This document shows positions 1 through 13,460 of a stretch of DNA of 64,000 nt, piece after piece. Both the position numbers and the translations under genes were made by a program. Source of the DNA: Collimonas fungivorans Ter331 (GTDB taxonomy: Bacteria; Pseudomonadota; Gammaproteobacteria; Burkholderiales; Burkholderiaceae_D); assembly GCF_000221045.1 (NCBI RefSeq), contig NC_015856.1:496001-560000 (forward strand), in the 5' to 3' direction. How positions within the stretch are numbered: the stretch's first letter is position 1; the number at the start of each line of letters is the position of its first letter. The notes under the pieces are model-generated. The model worked only from the letters and a program-made list of their open reading frames with translations. It was not told the DNA's origin and searched no databases.

Positions 1-3905
<3,905 letters not shown>

Positions 3906-3928
3906 TCCTTTCATTGGATTAGCAAGCA

Positions 3929-3967
3929 AAACGGCAGTGGATGAGAAATCATCCACTGCCGTTTTTA
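3929..3967 (+). terminator. Intrinsic terminator after rpoC
   Basis: A perfect 14-bp stem (3931-3944 with 3949-3962) around a GAAA tetraloop is followed by a T-rich run. It lies 25 bases after the rpoC stop and separates rpoBC from the minus-strand genes downstream. Confidence 0.95.
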
Positions 3968-4057
3968 TTTATAGATCGAGAAAGTCTTCTTGCCTGGGGT
4001 AATTCAAAGACTGTTCTTAAATTGATTTCTTATTTCCCAAAAAGCTAGCCAGGTGCA

Positions 4058-4288
4058 TTAAATATCTAGTTGCTTGAACAGGTCAGATGCGCTGGACGCC
4101 TGGAATACGTCTTCATCATGGCGTCCTTTGCGTATTGTCTCTGCTGTAAGCACGTTGGGCGTCTCGTTGCTGGCTTTGTGAAGACGCATCAGATCGCGAA
4201 TGATCTGCGCAGGTGGGTAATGACGGCAGGCTGCTACGGCCATTAATGGACGGCGTAGTTCCTGCCCCGTTTTGATCGACATTTGCAC
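4058..4288 (-). CDS. RelB/DinJ-like ribbon-helix-helix antitoxin, no toxin partner
   Basis: A 76-residue protein. The N-terminus (short strand SIKTG, then helices around ELRRPLMAVAACR and PPAQIIRDLMR) fits a ribbon-helix-helix DNA-binding fold. The C-terminus, with the order ETIRKGRHDEDVF then DLFKQLDI, resembles the tail of RelB-type antitoxins. In type II toxin-antitoxin systems this protein represses its own promoter and neutralises a RelE/YafQ-like ribosome-dependent RNase. No toxin gene fits: only about 90 bases separate its stop from the rpoC terminator, and the 178 bases upstream hold no ORF. It may be a solitary regulator or a remnant. The family call rests on pattern memory. Confidence 0.6.
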   Translation of the reverse strand: MQMSIKTGQELRRPLMAVAACRHYPPAQIIRDLMRLHKASNETPNVLTAETIRKGRHDEDVFQASSASDLFKQLDI

Positions 4289-4466
4289 GTCCTTGCCTAT
4301 ATAAAGCTCTTAAGGAGTACTCAAAAGATGCTTTTTGAATGGCTTGTTTATTCCACGCATACTAGAACCATTCTGCTGAAGCCCTATCCAAATGGCGTAA
4401 ATTTAGCTCAAAACTTATGTAATTAAAGAGCGATCGATTGAGCTGCTCAGTCGAGTAAATACTTGC
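4289..4466. other. AT-rich gap between two minus-strand genes
   Basis: This 178-base, AT-rich stretch separates the antitoxin-like gene from the phosphoethanolamine-transferase-like gene. It presumably holds the antitoxin promoter. I see no clear -35/-10 pair, terminator or coding frame in it. Confidence 0.5.
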
Positions 4467-6308
4467 CTAATCGCGCTGCTGCCGCAGCGGCTTGCCGTTG
4501 TCGATCACTTCCCTGCAGTCGCCCTTGAAGGTGGCGTTGTCGTAATCGCTCCAGCCGTAACTGTCGACATAGCGCTTGTGGGGGCGCAGCTTGCTGCTCA
4601 GGAAACTCCACTCCAGATGCTCATCCGGATAGCGTATGTCGGCCAGGTCGAGCAGCGAATGGAATACGTTTTCAGTGGTCATCCGGGTGCGCTTATGGCG
4701 CAGCAGCTGCTCCACCTTGTCCGGGTAGGTTTGCTGGTACAGATCGGAATACCACATCATGGCCGGTATATGGAATTCGAACTGGGTATTGTGGCCGTGG
4801 AAGGCGATCTTGCAACTGCCGTCGTACAGCGTCTGGCCGTGGTCGGAGAAATACATCATGGCGCTCAGCTGTTTCGAATCCTTGAGGTTATCGATCACCT
4901 GCGACAGGAACCAGTCCACATACAGCACCGAATTGTCGTAGCTGTTGCTCAGAGCCGGCTTGTTCGCCAGGTTGGTGTAGGCCGGATGTTCGACCCCGAA
5001 CAGCGAGGGCTGCCATTTGTCGAACGGCTGGGGGTAGCGGTGGCTGTAGTTCCAGTGGTTGCCCAAGGTGTGCAGCACGATCAGCTTCTTGGGCGCCGGG
5101 TCGCGCATGGCCTTTTGCAGCTGCGGCAGCAGGATGGCGTCCAGGTTCGAGGTATCGGTGAAACCGCCGAGGTTGAGGAATTGGACTACGTCCGCCTCGT
5201 TGGCGAATACGGATATCGGCGTATCGAATTTGCCGTACGACATCTGGTTCGAAATCCAGTAAGTCTTGAAGCCGGCTTCCTTGTAGCCGGTAATGAAGGA
5301 TTTTTCGGCAAAACCGGCTTTCAGGCTTTCCGTCGCCGGCTTGCGCGACACCATGACCGGCACCGACAGCCGGGTTGCCGAGACTGACGTGATGACATCG
5401 GTAAAGCTGACCAGGTTGCTCTCCTTGCTGAGCAAAGGATTGGTGTCTCGTTGATAGCCATTCAGGCTCCAGCGGTCATAGCGCGACGATTCACCGATCA
5501 CCATCACCACGATTTGCGGCGTGTTTTGGTGGCTGGCCTGGTGTGCGCCGAAGTGGAACTGGCTGTTCTTGTGTTCCAGGTCGTCCAGGTATTCCCGTTC
5601 TTTCCAGAAGTCGTAGCCGCGGACCGCCAGCCCGAAGGGCCAGGTGCGGCTGACCGGTTCGGCTTCCAGCGGCGTGGCCGCCCATTTGGGCAGCTTGCCG
5701 AGGTGCATGCCTTGGCTCTCCGGCGCCGCCAGGGAAGCGGCCTTGCTGCTGGCGGCAACTACTGGCGCAGCCTGGATACCGATTTCTCGGCCATACAGCC
5801 AAACACACAGGCCGGTAGCGAGCACTAACCAACCAAACCAGCGGGAAGGGCCTTCCAGGTCCAGGTCGCGGGTGCGGCTGGCCGCCAGCCAACTGAGCGC
5901 CCACCACAGCACCACCAGGGCCAGGATCAGCGCCAGCCACCAGATCTTGTTGCCCAGGAACTCCATTGCCTCGCCGGGGCTGGTTTCGGCGATGATGCCG
6001 AGGTGGTGGGTGGAAATGCCTTGGCCGTAAAATTTGCGCAGGTAGATCTCGGTCGGCAGGGCAAGGAAGGCGGGGATCAGCAGCCAGTGAAACCAGGCGG
6101 GGCGCTTGAAAATCGACCAGATCACCAGCCACAGCCCCGTTTCGGTGAGGATGATGCGCAGCGAATGATCTATCGTCTGGCCGAACAGCAGGGGCACGAA
6201 GGGGACCAGGGACAGCGCCAGGTAGGTAACCAGTACGAACAGATTGTTGCGGCGAAGCAAGGCGAGCATCATGGTGGAGGAAAATAGTCGAATCCCATTA
6301 TCCCGCAA
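4467..6308 (-). CDS. Phosphoethanolamine transferase-like inner-membrane sulfatase-fold enzyme
   Basis: A 613-residue EptA/CptA-type enzyme of the alkaline phosphatase/sulfatase superfamily; such enzymes transfer phosphoethanolamine from phosphatidylethanolamine to lipid A or core sugars in the periplasm. About five hydrophobic segments lie in residues 22-173, then a linker, then the catalytic domain from about 265: VIGESSRYDRWSLNGY (metal ligand E273), SATRLSVPVM (T312 as candidate nucleophile), SDHGQ (D489, H490) and HGHNTQFEFHIP (H504, H506). The PCMFS cysteine of EptA is a valine here, so this is a divergent subfamily and the acceptor is unknown. It stands alone between the rpoC and rpsL blocks, on the opposite strand to both. 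Confidence 0.8.
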   Translation of the reverse strand: MRDNGIRLFSSTMMLALLRRNNLFVLVTYLALSLVPFVPLLFGQTIDHSLRIILTETGLWLVIWSIFKRPAWFHWLLIPAFLALPTEIYLRKFYGQGISTHHLGIIAETSPGEAMEFLGNKIWWLALILALVVLWWALSWLAASRTRDLDLEGPSRWFGWLVLATGLCVWLYGREIGIQAAPVVAASSKAASLAAPESQGMHLGKLPKWAATPLEAEPVSRTWPFGLAVRGYDFWKEREYLDDLEHKNSQFHFGAHQASHQNTPQIVVMVIGESSRYDRWSLNGYQRDTNPLLSKESNLVSFTDVITSVSATRLSVPVMVSRKPATESLKAGFAEKSFITGYKEAGFKTYWISNQMSYGKFDTPISVFANEADVVQFLNLGGFTDTSNLDAILLPQLQKAMRDPAPKKLIVLHTLGNHWNYSHRYPQPFDKWQPSLFGVEHPAYTNLANKPALSNSYDNSVLYVDWFLSQVIDNLKDSKQLSAMMYFSDHGQTLYDGSCKIAFHGHNTQFEFHIPAMMWYSDLYQQTYPDKVEQLLRHKRTRMTTENVFHSLLDLADIRYPDEHLEWSFLSSKLRPHKRYVDSYGWSDYDNATFKGDCREVIDNGKPLRQQRD

Positions 6309-6449
6309 AGCCGCTGCGGGTAACCGCGCCGCATGAGATAAACACGGCTTTGCCGCCAGCGCCGCTTTGCAAAAAAGACAACGATACCGGCGCCGTTGCG
6401 GAAACGCGGCGATCTGTTGTGTTTACGGGGCAGACATCCGAGACTGCGG

Positions 6450-6478
6450 TTGACTGCAAGGCATCATGGGGCTATACT
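6450..6478 (+). promoter_or_regulatory. Sigma-70 promoter of the str operon
   Basis: TTGACT (6450-6455), a 17-base spacer and TATACT (6473-6478) make a near-consensus promoter about 210 bases before the rpsL start. It is the first good promoter after the minus-strand insert and should drive rpsL-rpsG-fusA-tuf. The rest of the 379-base gap (6309-6687) holds the long untranslated leader and no convincing gene. Confidence 0.85.
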
Positions 6479-6618
6479 CGCGGGTTCTCGATTGTAGGCT
6501 CTATGGGCCGAACGTTCTTTGGTCTGCTTCCGCTTCCTATAGCGCGTTTCTCCTCTACTGCCGAATCGAATTGTGCGCAGGGTTTTGTATGATTCTTATG
6601 ATTCCTGGCGCAAGTATC

Positions 6619-6650
6619 TGTCCAATCCCGGACAACCGATTTCGGGATTG
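6619..6650 (+). promoter_or_regulatory. Alternative hairpins in the rpsL leader
   Basis: An 8-bp stem CAATCCCG/CGGGATTG (6623-6630 with 6643-6650) competes with a 5-bp stem TGTCC/GGACA (6619-6623 with 6630-6634). It lies in the leader 38-69 bases before the rpsL ATG. Its function is unknown; transcript folding could affect rpsL translation, since the Shine-Dalgarno there is weak. Confidence 0.4.
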
Positions 6651-6687
6651 TTGTTATTAACGTCGTAATTTTGTTGGATATATAACG

Positions 6688-7071
6688 ATGCCAACCATCA
6701 ATCAATTGATTCGCCAGCCGCGCGTTTCTGCGGTCGTAAAGAGCAAATCACCAGCGCTGGAAAACAGCCCGCAAAAACGCGGCGTTTGCACCCGCGTTTA
6801 TACGACAACTCCAAAGAAGCCTAACTCGGCTCTGCGTAAAGTTGCCAAAGTTCGCCTGACCAACGGTTTCGAAGTCATTTCGTACATCGGCGGTGAAGGC
6901 CATAACCTGCAAGAACATAGTGTCGTGCTGTTGCGCGGCGGCCGTGTAAAAGACTTGCCGGGTGTGCGTTACCACATGGTTCGCGGTGCACTGGATACCC
7001 AGGGCGTCAAGGATCGTAAGCAAGCTCGCTCGAAGTACGGTGCAAAGCGTGCTAAGGCTGCAAAGAAATAA
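6688..7071 (+). CDS. rpsL: 30S ribosomal protein S12
   Basis: 127-residue S12, a decoding-centre protein that monitors codon-anticodon fit. The conserved loop [10 protein letters not shown] (from residue 42) and [14 protein letters not shown] carry the lysine and proline positions whose mutation gives streptomycin resistance or dependence in other bacteria; both look wild type. First gene of the str operon, downstream of the promoter at 6450. The Shine-Dalgarno is weak (GGA about 10 bases upstream). Confidence 0.98.
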   Translation: MPTINQLIRQPRVSAVVKSKSPALENSPQKRGVCTRVYTTTPKKPNSALRKVAKVRLTNGFEVISYIGGEGHNLQEHSVVLLRGGRVKDLPGVRYHMVRGALDTQGVKDRKQARSKYGAKRAKAAKK

Positions 7072-7107
7072 TAGTTTTCGTTAGGCGCAAGCCAAGCGAA
7101 TAAGTGT

Positions 7108-7124
7108 CGGTCCCCAATGGGCCG
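7108..7124 (+). promoter_or_regulatory. Small hairpin in the rpsL-rpsG intercistronic region
   Basis: CGG/CCG and CCC/GGG pair around a CAAT loop with one bulged T. The rpsL-rpsG gap is 138 bases. In E. coli this gap contains the S7 translational-repression site, so an S7 site is plausible here, but I cannot align the structures by eye. Confidence 0.3.
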
Positions 7125-7209
7125 AGTAAGTGGGTGGCTATGATGGCTGTCCGCGAGTGTGCAGGAACAAAAGATCTGCGCGCTCAACTGAAGATTGAAA
7201 GGAATCGAA

Positions 7210-7680
7210 ATGCCACGTCGTCGTGAAGTTCCCAAGCGGGAGATTCTGCCGGATCCGAAATTCGGTAATGTTGATGTTGCGAAGTTCGTCAACGTCCTGA
7301 TGTTGTCCGGTAAAAAATCGGTCGCAGAAAACATCATTTACGGTGCCTTCGAGCACATCCAGGCCAAATCCGGCAAAGATCCGCTGGAAGTGTTTGCCCT
7401 TGCTATCAGCAACGCCAAACCATTGGTCGAAGTGAAGTCGCGTCGCGTTGGTGGTGCAAACTACCAGGTGCCGGTTGAAGTCCGTCCTGTCCGTCGTATG
7501 GCGTTGTCGATGCGCTGGTTGCGTGAAGCAGCCAACAAGCGCAGCGAAAAATCGATGCCGCAACGCCTGGGCGGCGAATTGCTGGAAGCCGCAGAAGGCC
7601 GCGGCGGCGCAATGAAAAAGCGTGACGAAGTTCACCGTATGGCAGAAGCGAACAAGGCGTTCTCGCACTTCCGCTTCTAA
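7210..7680 (+). CDS. rpsG: 30S ribosomal protein S7
   Basis: 156-residue S7, which nucleates assembly of the 30S head and contacts the E-site tRNA; in E. coli it also represses its own operon. The N-terminus [11 protein letters not shown] and the conserved [14 protein letters not shown] and [10 protein letters not shown] segments are present. The start at 7210 is chosen over an in-frame upstream ATG at 7195 because GAAAGGA (7197-7203) is well placed before it and homologues begin with MPRRR. Confidence 0.98.
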   Translation: MPRRREVPKREILPDPKFGNVDVAKFVNVLMLSGKKSVAENIIYGAFEHIQAKSGKDPLEVFALAISNAKPLVEVKSRRVGGANYQVPVEVRPVRRMALSMRWLREAANKRSEKSMPQRLGGELLEAAEGRGGAMKKRDEVHRMAEANKAFSHFRF

Positions 7681-7740
7681 TAGACTGGACAGCCGCCTCC
7701 CTGAATCGAGACGTCTGTCCGCATCTGAAATTTGTTCGAG

Positions 7741-7774
7741 CCGAGCGCATATTTTTATCAAAAATGGCGCTCGG
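7741..7774 (+). promoter_or_regulatory. Long hairpin between rpsG and fusA
   Basis: CCGAGCGC (7741-7748) pairs with GCGCTCGG (7767-7774), and inside it ATTTTT (7751-7756) pairs with AAAAAT (7760-7765) around an ATC loop. This gives about 14 bp with a small internal loop, ending 31 bases before the fusA ATG. No T-run follows. It may be an mRNA-processing, stability or translational-control element. Confidence 0.6.
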
Positions 7775-7805
7775 TTTCGTGCATTAAAAGACTTAGGAAT
7801 AAATC

Positions 7806-9911
7806 ATGGCTCGCAAGACCCCCATTGAGCGCTATCGCAATATCGGTATCTCCGCTCACATCGATGCAGGTAAAACCACGACTACAGAACGCGTTCTGTT
7901 TTATACCGGTGTGAATCACAAAATCGGTGAAGTGCATGATGGCGCCGCCACCATGGACTGGATGGAACAAGAGCAAGAGCGCGGCATCACCATTACTTCC
8001 GCTGCTACGACCTGCTTCTGGAAGGGTATGGCGGGTAATTTCGCTGAGCACCACATCAACATCATCGACACGCCGGGCCACGTTGACTTCACGATTGAAG
8101 TCGAGCGCTCGATGCGTGTTCTGGATGGCGCCTGCATGGTTTACTGTGCAGTCGGCGGCGTGCAGCCACAGTCGGAAACGGTTTGGCGTCAAGCTAACAA
8201 GTACAAGGTTCCACGTCTGGCGTTCGTCAACAAGATGGACCGCACCGGCGCGAACTTCTTCAAGGTTTTCGAGCAGATGCGTGCTCGCCTGAAGGCCAAC
8301 CCTGTGCCAATGCAAGTGCCTATCGGCGCTGAAGACAAGTTTGAAGGCGTGATCGACCTGGTCAAGATGAAGGCTATCTACTGGGACGACGCTACCCAAG
8401 GCATGAAGTTCGACTACCGTGACATTCCTACCGATCTGGCTGCTGAAGCTGCCAAATGGCGTGAAAACATGGTCGAAGCCGCTGCTGAAGCATCGGAAGA
8501 ACTGATGAACAAGTACCTGGAAGAAGGCGACCTGACCGAAGCCGAAATCAAGGCTGCGATCCGTCAACGTACTCTGGCCAGCGAAATCGTGCCGATGATG
8601 TGCGGTACCGCGTTCAAGAACAAGGGCGTGCAAGCCATGCTGGACGGCGTGGTCGAGTACCTGCCGTCGCCGCTGGATATTCCGCCGGTACCGGGCCTGG
8701 ACGAAGATGATGCGCCGATCTCGCGTAAGCCGGAAGACGGCGAAAAGTTCTCCGGCCTGGCGTTCAAGATCGCGACCGATCCGTTCGTCGGTCAGATCTG
8801 CTTCATGCGCTGCTACTCGGGCACCCTGAATTCGGGCGACACCGTGTTGAACTCGATCAAGGGCAAGAAAGAGCGTATCGGCCGTATCGTGCAGATGCAC
8901 GCTAACCAGCGCGAAGAAATCAAGGAAATTCTGGCAGGCGACATCGCTGCGCTGATCGGGATGAAGGATACGACTACCGGCGACACACTGTGCGACTCCA
9001 ATGCATTCATCATCCTGGAACGCATGATTTTCCCTGAGCCGGTGATTTCGCAGGCAGTCGAGCCTAAGACCAAGCAAGACCAGGAAAAAATGGGTCTGGC
9101 CTTGAATCGCCTGGCTGCTGAAGATCCATCGTTCCGCGTGCGTACCGACGAAGAATCGGGTCAAACCATCATCGCCGGTATGGGCGAGCTGCATCTGGAC
9201 ATTATCGTCGACCGCATGAAGCGCGAATTCGGCGTTGAAGCGACCGTCGGTAAGCCGCAGGTTGCTTACCGCGAAACCATCCGCAAGACTTGCGAAGAAA
9301 TCGAAGGCAAATTCGTCAAGCAATCGGGTGGTCGTGGTCAGTACGGTCACGTGGTTCTGAAGATCGAACCGCAAGAACCAGGCAAGGGCTTTGAGTTCGT
9401 TGACGCGATCAAGGGCGGCACCGTTCCACGCGAATACATCCCTGCAGTTGAAAAGGGTGTGCGCGAAACACTGAACACCGGCGTGTTGGCCGGCTATCCA
9501 GTGGTTGACGTCAAGGTAACCCTGTTCTTCGGTTCTTACCATGATGTCGACTCGAACGAAAATGCGTTCCGCATGGCCGCTTCGATGGCGTTCAAGGACG
9601 GCTGCCGCAAGGCCAGCCCGGTTATTCTGGAGCCAATGATGGCAGTTGAAGTCGAAACTCCAGAAGACTACGCCGGTACCGTGATGGGCGATCTGTCGTC
9701 GCGTCGCGGCATGGTGCAAGGCATGGATGAAATCGCCGGCGGTGGCGGCAAGATCATCAAGGCCGAAGTGCCTCTGTCGGAAATGTTCGGTTACTCGACT
9801 TCGCTGCGTTCGGCTACTCAAGGCCGCGCAACTTACTCGATGGAATTCAAGCATTACTCCGAAGCGCCTAAGAACGTTATCGATGCAATCGTAACTTCCA
9901 AAGCCAAGTAA
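7806..9911 (+). CDS. fusA: Elongation factor G
   Basis: 701-residue translational GTPase that drives tRNA-mRNA translocation and, with RRF, ribosome recycling. G motifs are visible: AHIDAGKT (17-24), [10 protein letters not shown] (59-68), DTPGHVDF (88-95) and NKMD (142-145). The later domains show the expected [14 protein letters not shown] and the domain IV segment [13 protein letters not shown]. Length and motifs match the bacterial EF-G family. It is the third gene of the str operon and is preceded by a stable hairpin. Confidence 0.98.
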   Translation: MARKTPIERYRNIGISAHIDAGKTTTTERVLFYTGVNHKIGEVHDGAATMDWMEQEQERGITITSAATTCFWKGMAGNFAEHHINIIDTPGHVDFTIEVERSMRVLDGACMVYCAVGGVQPQSETVWRQANKYKVPRLAFVNKMDRTGANFFKVFEQMRARLKANPVPMQVPIGAEDKFEGVIDLVKMKAIYWDDATQGMKFDYRDIPTDLAAEAAKWRENMVEAAAEASEELMNKYLEEGDLTEAEIKAAIRQRTLASEIVPMMCGTAFKNKGVQAMLDGVVEYLPSPLDIPPVPGLDEDDAPISRKPEDGEKFSGLAFKIATDPFVGQICFMRCYSGTLNSGDTVLNSIKGKKERIGRIVQMHANQREEIKEILAGDIAALIGMKDTTTGDTLCDSNAFIILERMIFPEPVISQAVEPKTKQDQEKMGLALNRLAAEDPSFRVRTDEESGQTIIAGMGELHLDIIVDRMKREFGVEATVGKPQVAYRETIRKTCEEIEGKFVKQSGGRGQYGHVVLKIEPQEPGKGFEFVDAIKGGTVPREYIPAVEKGVRETLNTGVLAGYPVVDVKVTLFFGSYHDVDSNENAFRMAASMAFKDGCRKASPVILEPMMAVEVETPEDYAGTVMGDLSSRRGMVQGMDEIAGGGGKIIKAEVPLSEMFGYSTSLRSATQGRATYSMEFKHYSEAPKNVIDAIVTSKAK

Positions 9912-9922
9912 TCAGGCAAGTT

Positions 9923-9951
9923 ACCCTTGCCCGCCACGAGCGGGCAAGGGT
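9923..9951 (+). promoter_or_regulatory. Perfect 11-bp hairpin between fusA and tuf
   Basis: ACCCTTGCCCG (9923-9933) and CGGGCAAGGGT (9941-9951) pair perfectly around a 7-base loop, directly after the fusA stop. The downstream tract TGAAATGTTT is not a clean T-run, so partial termination or transcript processing fits better than a full stop. It could help set EF-Tu output above EF-G. Confidence 0.65.
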
Positions 9952-10005
9952 TGAAATGTTTCACTCATTGTTTAACGACATCGTTCTTTTTGAAGGAAGA
10001 ATAAA

Positions 10006-11202
<1,197 letters not shown>

Positions 11203-11257
11203 TAGGTAGTGCAATAGGCAGGCCGCTTCGGCGGTTTGCTGTCAATGTAACAATATG

Positions 11258-11290
11258 CCGTGGGTGATAGTCATCCACGGTTCGTTCTTT
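11258..11290 (+). promoter_or_regulatory. Terminator-like hairpin in the rpsJ leader
   Basis: A 10-bp stem (11258-11267 with 11271-11280, one G-T pair) with a TAG loop is followed by TTCGTTCTTT and then the rpsJ Shine-Dalgarno. A smaller CCGC-TTCG-GCGG tetraloop hairpin lies just upstream near 11223-11234. The arrangement resembles an attenuator between tuf and rpsJ. Confidence 0.6.
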
Positions 11291-11301
11291 AAAGGAAAAT
11301 C

Positions 11302-11619
11302 ATGTCCGCTGCTAACCAAAAAATCCGCATCCGCCTGAAGGCGTTCGATTACAAGCTGATCGACCAGTCCGCACAGGAAATCGTTGATACAGCCAAGCGT
11401 ACCGGCGCGGTTGTCAAGGGCCCGGTGCCTCTGCCGACACGTATCCAGCGTTTTGACGTATTGCGTTCGCCGCACGTCAACAAGACATCGCGCGATCAGT
11501 TCGAAATCCGTACGCACCAACGCCTGATGGACATCGTTGACCCAACCGACAAGACTGTCGATGCGTTGATGAAGCTGGACCTGCCAGCTGGCGTAGACGT
11601 AGAAATCAAGCTGCAATAA
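11302..11619 (+). CDS. rpsJ: 30S ribosomal protein S10 / NusE
   Basis: 105-residue S10, a 30S head protein that also serves as NusE in transcription antitermination. The family segments [27 protein letters not shown] and [14 protein letters not shown] are intact. Start is set by AAAGGA 7-12 bases upstream. It is followed by a 249-base non-coding gap before rplC, which is long for an S10 operon. Confidence 0.98.
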   Translation: MSAANQKIRIRLKAFDYKLIDQSAQEIVDTAKRTGAVVKGPVPLPTRIQRFDVLRSPHVNKTSRDQFEIRTHQRLMDIVDPTDKTVDALMKLDLPAGVDVEIKLQ

Positions 11620-11634
11620 TTCGTCATTCCCCAG

Positions 11635-11655
11635 GGTGGGCACGCAGTGCCCGCC
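11635..11655 (+). promoter_or_regulatory. Hairpin after rpsJ
   Basis: GGTGGGCAC (11635-11643) pairs with GTGCCCGCC (11647-11655), with one G-T pair and a GCA loop. No T-run follows. A second short GC stem (CCGG/CCGG) lies just downstream. It may protect the 3' end of the tuf-rpsJ transcript. Confidence 0.5.
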
Positions 11656-11734
11656 TCCGGGACCCGGATTATTCGGTTGTGTTGTAAATAAGGTGTAGCC
11701 GGCGAATGTTTGACATACCACGACAAAGATGGTC

Positions 11735-11763
11735 TTGCAAATAAAAATTTACCCGGTTATACT
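11735..11763 (+). promoter_or_regulatory. Internal promoter before rplC
   Basis: TTGCAA (11735-11740), 17-base spacer, TATACT (11758-11763). Predicted initiation near 11770 gives a leader of about 100 bases before the rplC ATG at 11869. An independent promoter here means that rplC and downstream genes need not depend on rpsJ transcription. Confidence 0.7.
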
Positions 11764-11774
11764 GATCGGCTTCG

Positions 11775-11854
11775 GTGCAATTGCGGCGGTTTTCGTCTAG
11801 CAATTGCACTCATTTTAGTTGTACAAACATCAGCCCCGCCCAATCGTAGGCGGG
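11775..11854 (+). promoter_or_regulatory. Two-hairpin leader of rplC
   Basis: Hairpin one: GTGCAATTGC (11775-11784) with GCAATTGCAC (11800-11809), a perfect 10 bp with a 15-base loop. Hairpin two: CCCGCC (11835-11840) with GGCGGG (11849-11854), just before the GGAG ribosome binding site at 11858-11861. It is a candidate ribosomal-protein feedback leader; the protein ligand is not evident from sequence. Confidence 0.55.
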
Positions 11855-11868
11855 AATGGAGAAAAACA

Positions 11869-12525
11869 ATGAGCTTAGGCCTTGTTGGTCGCAAGGTTGG
11901 TATGATGCGCATCTTCACGGAAGATGGGGATTCAATCCCAGTAACCGTGTTGGACGTGTCGAACAACCGCGTGACCCAAATCAAAACGCCTGAAACAGAC
12001 GGTTATACCGCTGTTCAAGTTGCATTCGGTTCGCGTCGCGCTTCACGCGTGACTAAAGCCGCCGCTGGTCACTACGCCAAAGCTGGCGTCGAGGCTGGTA
12101 CCATCCTCAGAGAATTCCGCATTGATTCAACCAAGGCTTCCGAGCTGAAGGCCGGCGAAGTTATCGCTGCCAGCCTGTTCGAAGTCGGTCAAAAGGTTGA
12201 CGTTCAAGGTGTCTCGATCGGTAAGGGTTACGCTGGTACCATCAAGCGTCACAACTTTGCATCCGGTCGTGCCAGCCACGGTAACTCCCGTTCGCATAAT
12301 GTTCCAGGTTCCATCGGTATGGCGCAGGATCCAGGTCGCGTTTTCCCTGGTAAGCGCATGACCGGTCACATGGGTGACGTTACTGTAACCACGCAAAACC
12401 TCGAAATCGCACGTGTTGACGCTGAGCGCCAACTGCTGCTGGTCAAGGGCGCGGTTCCAGGTGCGAAGAACGGCCAAGTCGTGGTCAGCCCTGCGATCAA
12501 AATCAAAGCTAAGAAGGGAGCCTAA
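11869..12525 (+). CDS. rplC: 50S ribosomal protein L3
   Basis: 218-residue L3, an early-assembly protein near the peptidyl-transferase centre. Recognised by [20 protein letters not shown], the conserved [12 protein letters not shown] segment and [11 protein letters not shown]. The start at 11869 follows GGAG; an in-frame upstream TTG/ATG extension of 53 codons would run through the promoter and leader and is rejected. First gene of the long run rplC to rpsQ, with rplD beginning 3 bases after its stop. Confidence 0.97.
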   Translation: MSLGLVGRKVGMMRIFTEDGDSIPVTVLDVSNNRVTQIKTPETDGYTAVQVAFGSRRASRVTKAAAGHYAKAGVEAGTILREFRIDSTKASELKAGEVIAASLFEVGQKVDVQGVSIGKGYAGTIKRHNFASGRASHGNSRSHNVPGSIGMAQDPGRVFPGKRMTGHMGDVTVTTQNLEIARVDAERQLLLVKGAVPGAKNGQVVVSPAIKIKAKKGA

Positions 12526-12528
12526 TTC

Positions 12529-13149
12529 ATGGAACTCAAGCTCCTGAATGACCAAGGTCAAGCTGCTTCGAACGTTGCTGCTCCGGATACCATTTTCGGC
12601 CGCGACTACAACGAAGCCCTGATTCACCAGGTCGTAGTTGCTTACCAGGCTAACGCTCGCAGCGGTAACCGTAAGCAAAAAGACCGTGAAGAAGTTCATC
12701 ACACGACTAAAAAGCCATGGCGCCAAAAGGGTACTGGCCGCGCTCGTGCCGGTATGTCGTCTTCGCCACTGTGGCGCGGCGGTGGTCGGATTTTCCCGAA
12801 CTCGCCTGATGAAAACTTCACGCACAAAGTAAACAAGAAGATGTATCGCGCAGGTCTCTGCTCGATTCTGTCGCAGTTGGCACGCGAAGGTCGTCTGTCG
12901 GTCGTCGAGAATTTCTCGGTCGAAGCGCCAAAGACCAAATTGCTGTCACAAAAGCTGAAGACCATGGGTCTGGATTCCGTGTTGGTGATTACCGACAACC
13001 TGGAAGAAAACCTGTTGTTGGCGTCGCGCAACCTGCCAGGTTTCCTGGTATGCGAGCCGCGTCACGCTGATCCAGTATCGCTTGTGTTCTACAAGAAGAT
13101 CCTGATCACCAAGCTGGCTTTGGCGAAGATTGAGGAGATGCTGGCATGA
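12529..13149 (+). CDS. rplD: 50S ribosomal protein L4
   Basis: 206-residue L4, lining the nascent-peptide exit tunnel with its extended loop ([14 protein letters not shown] and SSPLWRGGG). In E. coli L4 is also the autogenous repressor of the S10 operon through the leader before rpsJ. Here it could act at the unusual leaders before rpsJ or rplC, which is inference. Overlaps rplW by 4 bases (ATGA), indicating translational coupling. Confidence 0.97.
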   Translation: MELKLLNDQGQAASNVAAPDTIFGRDYNEALIHQVVVAYQANARSGNRKQKDREEVHHTTKKPWRQKGTGRARAGMSSSPLWRGGGRIFPNSPDENFTHKVNKKMYRAGLCSILSQLAREGRLSVVENFSVEAPKTKLLSQKLKTMGLDSVLVITDNLEENLLLASRNLPGFLVCEPRHADPVSLVFYKKILITKLALAKIEEMLA

Positions 13150-13460
13150 ACGCAATTAAACATAGCGAAGAACGCTTGATGAAAGTGTTGCTGGCGCCGG
13201 TGATTTCCGAAAAGGCAACGATGGTTGCGGAGAAAAACGAGCAAGTCGTTTTCCGTATCGCACCAGACGCTACCAAGCTGGAAGTCAAGGCTGCTGTCGA
13301 ACTGCTCTTCAAAGTTCAAGTTGAGTCGGTACAAGTTGCCAATCGTCTGGGTAAGCAAAAGCGTAGCGGCAAGTCCATGGGCCGCCGCAACCATACCCGT
13401 CGCGCATTCGTATGCTTGAAGCCGGGTCAAGAGATCAACTTCACCGAGGAGGCTAAATAA
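13146..13460 (+). CDS. rplW: 50S ribosomal protein L23
   Basis: 104-residue L23, at the tunnel exit where signal recognition particle and trigger factor dock. Family features include [13 protein letters not shown] and the basic loop [14 protein letters not shown]. The ATG overlaps the end of rplD, and its own stop shares one base with the rplB start. An in-frame ATG at 13179 is an alternative but less likely start. Confidence 0.95.
   Translation: MNAIKHSEERLMKVLLAPVISEKATMVAEKNEQVVFRIAPDATKLEVKAAVELLFKVQVESVQVANRLGKQKRSGKSMGRRNHTRRAFVCLKPGQEINFTEEAK

Noticed and set aside
4578-5387. 269-codon plus-strand open frame inside the phosphoethanolamine-transferase-like gene
   Set aside because: Antisense to a clearly recognisable catalytic domain; no ribosome binding site or homology pattern.
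6350-6592. 80-codon open frame upstream of rpsL
   Set aside because: It runs through the str promoter at 6450-6478 and has no Shine-Dalgarno.
7758-9854. 698-codon open frame antisense to fusA
   Set aside because: It mirrors fusA almost exactly, has His/Arg/Leu-rich composition typical of the reverse strand of a strongly codon-biased gene, and shows no recognisable domain.
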